Part shown: positions 56,840 to 64,000 of the stretch, piece by piece
Layout: every line of letters begins with the position of its first letter
Position numbering within the stretch: the first letter of the stretch is position 1
Assembly: GCA_023079485.1 (NCBI GenBank)
Contig: CM041104.1
Span: 1,055,676 to 1,119,675, forward strand
Source: Archilochus colubris
Taxonomy: Eukaryota; Chordata; Aves; Apodiformes; Trochilidae
DNA length: 64,000 nt
Direction: 5' to 3'
The notes under the pieces: generated by a model
The model's input: only the letters and a program-made list of their open reading frames with translations
Databases searched by the model: none
What the model was told of the DNA's origin: nothing
Position numbers and translations under genes: made by a program

Positions 56840-57000
56840 CAGGTGCCTCGAGTTGCCAAAGAGTGGGTGTGAGTCCACCTGTGCCTGGTTAGGGCAGGCC
56901 CCCTATTACCAGGGAGCCAATAAAGGTGGGACACACACCCACAGAGAGGAGCTCACTCTGGTGCGAGGCAATGGAGAGGTCAGCAGCTCGTTGAGCCTCA
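56840..57000 (+). other. Possible LTR-like or retro-derived segment (uncertain)
   Basis: Contains CCTGTGCCTGGTTAGGGCAG followed by GGGAGCCAATAAAGGTGGGA, i.e. AATAAA at 56919-56924 in a GC-balanced block unlike its surroundings, an arrangement seen in avian solo LTRs. I cannot define TG...CA ends or a target-site duplication, so this is only a suspicion. Confidence 0.2.
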
Positions 57001-57655
57001 GGAGCAAGAAAGGCTCTTCCTGCAACAGGACCGTGATCTAACTGCCAGAGGGGGAATTGCATGAGCCTTCTGGGGTAGATCAGGCAGGAGGAGGAGGTTC
57101 AGTACAGCCGGATTAGGAAGTCTTTCCCGAGATAAGAGGGAAGTGTGAAGCCTAGTGGGGAGGAAAGGTACTTACCAGGTCCCAAAGCCTCTCAGCTTCC
57201 TCCTGTTTCCAGCCTGTCCCAGCAGAGTGAGGCCAAGGAAATGTCCACACTAATGCAAACAGAACTCCCCAGGACACAATCTGATCTAATGAACACTCCT
57301 CATTACCACCCCTCTGACTGATGCTCTCCCCTCTGCTGACACCTCCAAGGGGCTCCAGGGGCTTGGGAAGGGCTTTTCACTCATCCCCAGTGCAGCAGAG
57401 GGGTGCTGGAGATGAGGTCCCTGTCCCAGAAACAGGGGAAGAGAAAAAGGAACAAACAGAACAATCCTTGAGCAAATAATGACTCGAGGCCTGCCTGCCA
57501 GCAGGGAGCTTGGGAGCTGCCAGCACAAAGCCAGGCTCACAGCCTTCCACACACCAACAATACTTCATTATTAAGATATAACACGTACTAATCATGATGT
57601 TCATTGGTTTTTTTTTTTATTTAATAAAGTGCACATATATGTCAATTTAAACAGA

Positions 57656-57708
57656 GAGCGTGATCTCAGAGGTCCCTTCCAACCCAGCCAATTCTATGAT
57701 TCCATGCG
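57656..57708 (+). mobile_element. CR1 LINE 3'-terminal scrap
   Basis: GTGATCTCAGAGGTCCCTTC followed by CAACCCAGCC and ATTCTATGATTCCATG, the last ~50 bp of the young CR1 subfamily. Confidence 0.85.
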
Positions 57709-58675
57709 TTGCCAGCTCTAGTGACAACTGAGATGTGGGATTAGTGTATTTCAAAGGTTTTGCAAAATAAAACTAATAAAATTTTCCTCTTTTCACGTCA
57801 CTTGCACTGCAGCAACCCGTGCACAGGCCATGCTGGGGGCTTTGGGGCTGGTTCCTGCTCCATGCAGCCAGCAGAACCTGCTCCAGCTCCTCTGCTTCAC
57901 CATACAGATTTTTTTTTCAGGATCAAACTCTTTATTTTTCCTCCAAAAGGACTTTTGGGTTATTTTACTAGGCTGACACAGCAGCTGCCACGTGTTTCTT
58001 TTCTTCACCACTAGGTTTCACAGCTTGCTGGGACTGCAGTGACCGGCAGGAAGGAACTGGCATTTCTGCAGGGCATTTTTTAACATTTATTTCTTATAAA
58101 TCAGGTTGGTGGGATAAGACTTTTTCTTCTCATAATAAAGGCTTGTGGGGAAGACAAGCAGAAGGCCTGGGTCTCCTGCAGGCTGCTCGGAGGGGACCCC
58201 CGGAGCTGAGGGGGCTTCCCAAGGGGTGAATATCACTCCCAGAGCCTCCTCATTAATCAAACAGATTTAATTAACACTCAGCAGTGCTGAATCCACACCA
58301 GTTCGCATGCTCTGGCTTCTCCCCCATCTCCCCAGTGGGAAGATGAAATAAAATCCACTGATATTTTACGAAGCCTTCAAGTGAAACCTTCCTCTGAATT
58401 CAAACCCTCTGAAGTAAAACCCCCCTGAACTAAACCTGCGTTTCCCGCTCATTTCCCATCACCTCCTCCAGCTTTATTTTTCTATAAAACTGACGCAGGA
58501 AACATTTCTATTCACCCCCGCTGTGGGTGCCGGTACCGGTCCCGTATCGGCTGGCCATGCCCGGGTCCCCCCGCCCTGCCGGGAGCTCCCGAGGGCCGGA
58601 GGCTGGTGTGCCAGCGGGAAGGGCCCCCAGGGCAGCGGGCTCGGGGCCGCCTCCTCCGCCGCGGTGTCCCGGCGG

Positions 58676-58860
58676 GTCAGGGTGCGGGTCAGGGCAGGGA
58701 ACGGGACAGGGTGCGGGGCACAGTGAACAGTAGAGTGAACAGCACGGTGCGGGTCAGTGTGCGGGTCACGGTGCGGAGCAGTGTGCGGGGCAGGGTCCGC
58801 ACCGTTCTGCTCCCGGATGCCCCGCACCCTCAGGCGGTTCCCGCACCCTCAGGCGGTTCC
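58676..58860. repeat. Degenerate GC-rich repeat (GTGCGGGTCA-type) with a short duplication
   Basis: About ten imperfect copies of a unit around GTGCGGGTCAG/GTGCGGGGCAG, followed by two tandem copies of CGCACCCTCAGGCGGTTCC (about 58822-58860). It borders the downstream CpG island. Confidence 0.8.
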
Positions 58861-59720
58861 CGCTCCGCCGCTCCCCTCCCGCCGGAGCTCCCCGCGCTCG
58901 GACGCAGGCGCGCGCAAGGGTCACGTGGCCGGCGGAGGGGGCGGAGCGGCGCGAGCTGCGCTGGCTGTCCCGGGCGAACCCCGGCCGCGCGCGCCCCCCG
59001 CCCCGCGCCCCCGCCCGCCCGGGCGGCCCCGCCCTCCTGCGCGCGCCGCGGCGCGCGGCGGCGGCGGCGGCGTCACGGCGGCCACCAGCGGAGGCGGCGG
59101 CGGCGGCGCCAGGTGAGGGCGGGGCGGGCCCGCGGCGAGGCCTCTCCGGGGCCGCGGGGACCCGGCGGCGGGGCGGAAGCGGCGGACCGGCCGTGTCAGG
59201 ACCGGCGGCGGCCCGGGCCGGGAGCGAGCCGGGCGCGGCGCGGCGGAGGCCGCGGGCCGCGGGAGGGCGGTGCGGCGCGAAGAGGCAGTGGGGCCTGGCG
59301 GGGGCGGTGCGTGGGCCCGAGCCGGGCTGCCCAGGCCCCGAGGTGCCGGGGGCTGCCGGGCCCGGCGGGGGCTCCCGTCGCGGCGGGACGGGAACCTGTC
59401 AGCCTCCCGCGGTGGCCGCGGCCTGAGGCCCCCGCGCCGGGTGAGCCCGCTCGGCCGCGGCCTGCAGACCCCGAGCCGCCCGGCCGGGGGTGGCCCTGCA
59501 GCCGGTCCCGTTTCTCCCGGCGCTCGAATCTCGACCGGTCGCCGCAACCGGTTAAAGCCCGAGCTGAGCCCCGGGCCGCAGGCTGCCGCCCAGGGGTGGT
59601 CGCTGGGCTCGGGTACTCCCGGGGAAGCGTTTGATGTCCTGGGGGAGGAAAGCGTTCGTGTCCCGGCGTGAGGAGCAGCCAGGTACTGTCAGGCACCGGA
59701 ACCTCCGTGTCTGGTGTTGG
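58861..59720 (+). promoter_or_regulatory. CpG island with probable non-coding first exon of the next gene (NCOA6 candidate)
   Basis: Very CpG-rich block with a canonical E-box CACGTG at 58922-58927, GCG repeats, and a consensus plus-strand donor GCCAG then GTGAGG, which would end an exon at 59112. No convincing coding sequence precedes the donor, so exon 1 would be 5' UTR. In human, NCOA6 lies next to GGT7, transcribed in the same direction and downstream of it, with a non-coding first exon and long first intron, which fits. No NCOA6 coding exon is in the window, so the gene name is an inference. Confidence 0.6.
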
Positions 59721-62700
59721 CTCCTCAGCTCTGACCTCATGCGGGCGTTGACGTCTTTATAAGATGTCAGCGAGGGCGCCTTGACGTTTCTCTGAACCCA
59801 GGCTTTTGTTTGAACCCCTCGGTAACTCTGAGAATCTCAGAGGAAGGCTTCTTAACCTCTTCCCTCCGGTTCGTGCGTTTTTCTAAATTTCATCTGGTTC
59901 TGGAGCTCCTGGTTCCGATTCCTCCGGGCTCCTCTGGGCAGTGGGAGGGAAGCTGTGCTGTCGGTCGCGGTTCTGAAAGCTGGGTGCAGATGGTGGCTTT
60001 AGGAGCTTTGTCTCCTCATAACCCTCAGCTTCAGGACAGCCACCTTTGTGCCCTGTGCCATAACTCAGAACAGCAATAAAACCTTTCTCATTTGAGTTTC
60101 ATTAGGGAAAAGATGGTGCCTCACGCTGGCATTTATAATTACTGTGTGTTGTCTTTTTCTGGCTGCTTCTCTAGCTAAAGAGCCTTTCAGTATTTCCCAT
60201 ATGAGAAAACAACCACAGAGAACAAATTCGGCTGTTTTGAGAAAAGGTCCCCAAGTGCAACAACCACAACGTTTGGGTTTAGCAGCTCTTTTTCAGCCCT
60301 AGAAAGCGTTCCCAGCTTTTCTGTGTGTTTTGTGGAGAAGAAAACAAAGGTCTCAAGGCATGTGTCCAAAATGGCCAGGGCCAGCAGCCTCCAGACTAAA
60401 TGGATTGCCTACTACAGTAAGAGATCAAGGTGTTTGGTAGAAATTCAGACACTTCACTGAGCCATGTTGGAAGATTTACTGGCTTTTCTAGGAAGTCTTT
60501 CACAGTAGTGCTGTATCCTGACTCTCCTGTGAGAAAAAATAAAATGAAAATGGGGGAGGCTGCACACAGACATGATCTTGCACTGAGAAATGTTGTTTTC
60601 TAATATTTTAGACCCACTGAAGGGTAATCTGTTTGGCTTTTTGGATCTTGGCTGAAAAAACTCCCTGCTGTGCTCTCCAGCCCAGAAACTTGTTCTTCTG
60701 TAGGACTTGCAGGGAAGAGTTGTTTACAACAGGCTTCCAACTGATGCAGTAATTTTACACAATTCTAGTAAAGAAATAGCTGCTTCCTTAAAATAAAAAC
60801 CAACTGTGTGTGTAGGAAGCTGAGAAATCCAGCTCCCTCCTCCCAACACCTCTGTGCATCTGTAAACTAAATGTTAGTGTTTTCATTTTTTAGTGGCTCA
60901 AATACCTGCAATTATGGGGTGTAGAGGTAAATTCTGCTGAACAGTCTTTGTTCTGGTTAGGTCTAATACTGCCAAGGATTGCGTGGCTTTGTAATAGATG
61001 TTAAAATGCTTCAAACTGATAACAGGTTTACAGTGTATTTTTATTTTTTAATACCTTATTGATTGCTTTTCTGTGACAGAGGGAGACACAGCTGAGTTAA
61101 ACAGACACACTACGTGTAATAGACCTGCTGAAGATCCCAGAGCTGCTGTGGCTGTAGCAGTCTGCATTGGGAACAGTGACACTTTATTGGTCACTACTGA
61201 AGGACAAAAGGTGTGTCAGTGGTGCCTGTTCCAAAGTCAGGTGGTTTCTGTTGAGAAATACAAAAGCTGTGGCACAGAGAGGATACGAGTGAGGATAAAA
61301 CAGGTTCTGTATAGACCACTGAACTGCTGAAAGACTTAACCCTGAGAAAGCATCTTGTACTGCAGAAATTGTGTTCAAGCATAAACTTGTTGTGTAGCAC
61401 TGGGTTAGAGCAGAGGGAATTAGAGTTAGAGGGTTGGAGAGGTTAAGGGACATACACAGAACTAGAAATAATCCAAGGTGACACAGACTTGAGGCAGGGG
61501 AGTTGCACTGTCAAACTCCAGGTGGGGTATTTCCAATCTGTCAGGCAGGTGAGCAGCTCTCCTCAGCATTACTGAAACCATGGGTGCTTTATGTTGTGCC
61601 TTGACACCCTTTTGAGCTCTGCTGTCCCCTGCAGAGTGGATCACAGATGTCCTTCACGAGGAGCAACCCCTGGCAGACAGCTGAGTGTTTCAGCCACGTA
61701 ATAAGGTGTTCCTTAGTTTGGATGCATTGGGAGCTGAAGGTTTGTGTCAAGGTGGTGCATGAAGCTTGGCTTGTCTGGTGTTCAGACTGATTAGAAGGAA
61801 GGAAAAAAGTATTTTTAGTGATGCTCCTGTAGTTGAAAATCCATCTAAACTGTGGATTACACAGAGGGAATAGCAGTGGAAGTTTTCCAGAGGTCCAGGG
61901 ATTTTTCTCAGTCCACTGGGCATCAGGGGTAATTTTCCAGTGTGTCCTCTGTCACTTGTTGATGCTGTTAACAGTGTCCTGCCTGCAGCCTGAAGAGCCC
62001 ATCAAAAATGGGACTATTGGCAGAGCTAGAAGTAGAAACAAGAAATTATTTCTGTCATCTTTATATTGTGGCCTTGAGGCTGTGTCACAGTAAATAACCA
62101 GAGGTGTTTGTGTGGGGCAGGGTGGCTGGTTTGGGAGCTGGGCTGAAGCAGGGAGGACACAGGGGGCTTCATCTCTTTGAAAAGAGAGAACTGTCACCCT
62201 CTTCTCCAGTTGGAATAAGTAATCTTGAAGCATAGCCCTCCTAAGGGGTTTGAATTGGATGAAAATTGAAAAGTAGAGGAGATGAAGATGCCTTGGGTAA
62301 TTTATTTGTCTTTGTGGAAGCTGCTGGTGTGGGACATGAAGTTGCCTGCACTGTGCTGCCTGTATGGGAGCCTGAACTCCCGGTTTGCAGCGTGTGGAAG
62401 GGGATGATCTGGTTATTCCCACCAAGAGGTGCATATTATTGAACTCTCCAAGTCCTCTGCATATCATTTTAATTTTATAGTTTTTAGTTTTTTAAAAAAA
62501 TGAAGGCTGTGCAGCTGGTGTGGGACTGTGTTTCTCTTCTGGGAAGGGAGTCTGAGTCAGCTGTGTTCTGTGCACATGGGCACAGGCACACTCACACAAG
62601 CTTTCCTCCTTGCTGGATGATACAAGAAAGATGTGAGGCATTATTTCTGATAAATTGGAAGTTTTGGCAACTGAAATAGCATCTTTTTTTTACCAGCAAT

Positions 62701-64000
62701 GAGTGGAGAGCACATGAGGTGATACCCAGGGCTCAGACTAGCAGTGCTGATGAGTCTCTCCCAGAGAACTTGAGGAGTTGGCTGCTTCTGTCTTGGGACT
62801 GTGGCTGTAGGAGCTGAACCCAAGGTAAAAACATTACCAGGTGCTTTTTTTGAACTGAAGCTGAGGTTAGAATAACACTGGACAAGAAACAGTGCCTCAT
62901 ATTTGATTGCTGTGTGGGAAGGTGTTCCTTCTAAGGGCTGATTTGGGTTCTTATTTCATCCTGGTGAGAATAAATTTCTGTCTTGTTCTGTTGCATCCTA
63001 ATTCTACCAGAAGGTGCAAAGTTGACTGATGATTTTGTGGTTCTTAGTAGCAGTAGGGACAATAAAAAAGACTTTTGAAGTTGATTCTTCTGGAAGCCCA
63101 GATCAGTACAAAATAATCTGCAAGTTTTTATGCAGTCAGGAAACTGAGAACAATTCTGATTTTAACAAAAGCTATACCTACTCCTGTTAGCTGAACATAT
63201 ATTTGTTTTGGGGGGGTTTTTTTTGTCAAGGAAAGCATTCTCCTTATTGAGTGCAATGTACTGAAGAAATTACATTTAAGATGTTTGCTTTAGCTTAAAT
63301 ATTTTTTTCACACTATAACATTTCAGAATTTTTAAAACTGGTGAAAATTCATAGACTTGAATTATACGTATGAAGGAGGAACATTGCAATAAACAAAAGG
63401 TGCAATTTTCAGTCAAACTGGAGTTTGGAACTGGTAATCACAATAACTTGACTGGTTATTTTGGCAGCTCAGTGAGAATTTGGTGATGCTGTGGGGCATG
63501 TCAGCCTGGGAGGATTTGGCAGCAGTGAAAAATTAAATAAAAGGCTTGTAACAACACAAACAATGGATAGATTGCTACTTGAAAAAAGAGTTTTCTCATA
63601 GTTTATGGAAGGCAAGATCAAATTTCTTGTCAAGGTGGATGTGATTTTTAATAGTGTCTCCTGGTACTTGTTTGCTGGTTGCATTGATGGATCTTTGTGA
63701 AGTTCCATACTCCAAAGCCCTCTTATGGGATCAGTGTGTTACAAGCAGTGGTGTATTTCTTCAAAATGGAAATGACCTAAATATGTGAAATTAATAATTC
63801 ACATAATGGGAATTGGTTGATCCAATATTACTTTGTGTAATGTAAAGAAAGTTGCTGATTCTGAGTTAACTTGTGACTTCAGGGTAGGACTGGGAACCTT
63901 CTTGTGTCAGCAGCTCAGCTATTGAAAGTGGGAATTCCTACATGGCTAACTTAGCTGCAGCTAAAACTCATTCTGCAGTGATCATCTTGGTTTTTAACAA
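59113..64000 (+). other. Probable first intron of the downstream gene (NCOA6 candidate)
   Basis: About 4.9 kb of AT-richer sequence after the exon 1 donor, running off the window. I found no coding exon, transposon or RNA gene in it; a further 5' UTR exon cannot be excluded. Confidence 0.45.

Larger units (their letters stand above)
50131..58670. other. Gene-free region between GGT7 and the next promoter
   Basis: About 8.5 kb containing the long purine microsatellite and five CR1 pieces (separate entries). The sequence between them is AT-richer than the rest of the window and shows no recognisable gene. Confidence 0.7.

Noticed and set aside
58606..59634. 342-codon open frame across the right-hand CpG island
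   Set aside because: Compositional artefact: Arg/Gly/Pro/Ala-rich, runs through a repeat and a consensus splice donor, and resembles no known protein.

Overview
The window is vertebrate nuclear DNA, most likely from a bird. The evidence is compact introns, strong CpG islands at promoters, about a dozen CR1 LINE fragments ending in the avian-type ATTCTATG repeat, and four protein-coding genes whose human counterparts all lie on chromosome 20q11 (chicken chromosome 20 type content). All coding exons join in frame across GT-AG introns. No bacterial, plasmid, CRISPR or phage content is present, and I found no new multi-gene system.

Layout. 1-6.2 kb: TGIF2 on the minus strand (two coding exons, 257 aa) with a GC-rich promoter island. 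6.3-10.3 kb: spacer with a minisatellite and CR1 pieces. 10.37-17.65 kb: MYL9 on the minus strand (three coding exons, 172 aa), with a non-coding first exon and a TATA/CArG-like promoter near 17.66 kb. 17.7-21.9 kb: spacer with CR1 and a CT-rich minisatellite. 22.06-27.6 kb: RAB5IF (C20orf24) on the plus strand (four coding exons, 134 aa). 27.6-31.8 kb: spacer with a long CR1 copy. 32.43-50.1 kb: GGT7 on the plus strand (fifteen coding exons, 664 aa). 50.1-58.6 kb: gene-free stretch with a 607-bp pure purine microsatellite and several CR1 copies. 58.9-64 kb: a CpG island and strong splice donor that look like the first non-coding exon and first intron of the next plus-strand gene. From human gene order this is probably NCOA6, but no coding exon is visible.

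The genes are neighbours rather than an operon: a TALE homeodomain repressor (TGIF2), the smooth-muscle myosin regulatory light chain (MYL9), a small ER membrane protein of the multipass translocon (RAB5IF) and a divergent gamma-glutamyltransferase (GGT7). Points worth a second look are a 55-bp tandem duplication that copies the 3' splice site of GGT7 exon 4, a gene order that differs from the human MYL9-TGIF2-RAB5IF row, a paired TGIF-type motif in the TGIF2 promoter, degenerate active-site positions in GGT7, and near-identical CR1 copies suggesting recent activity.
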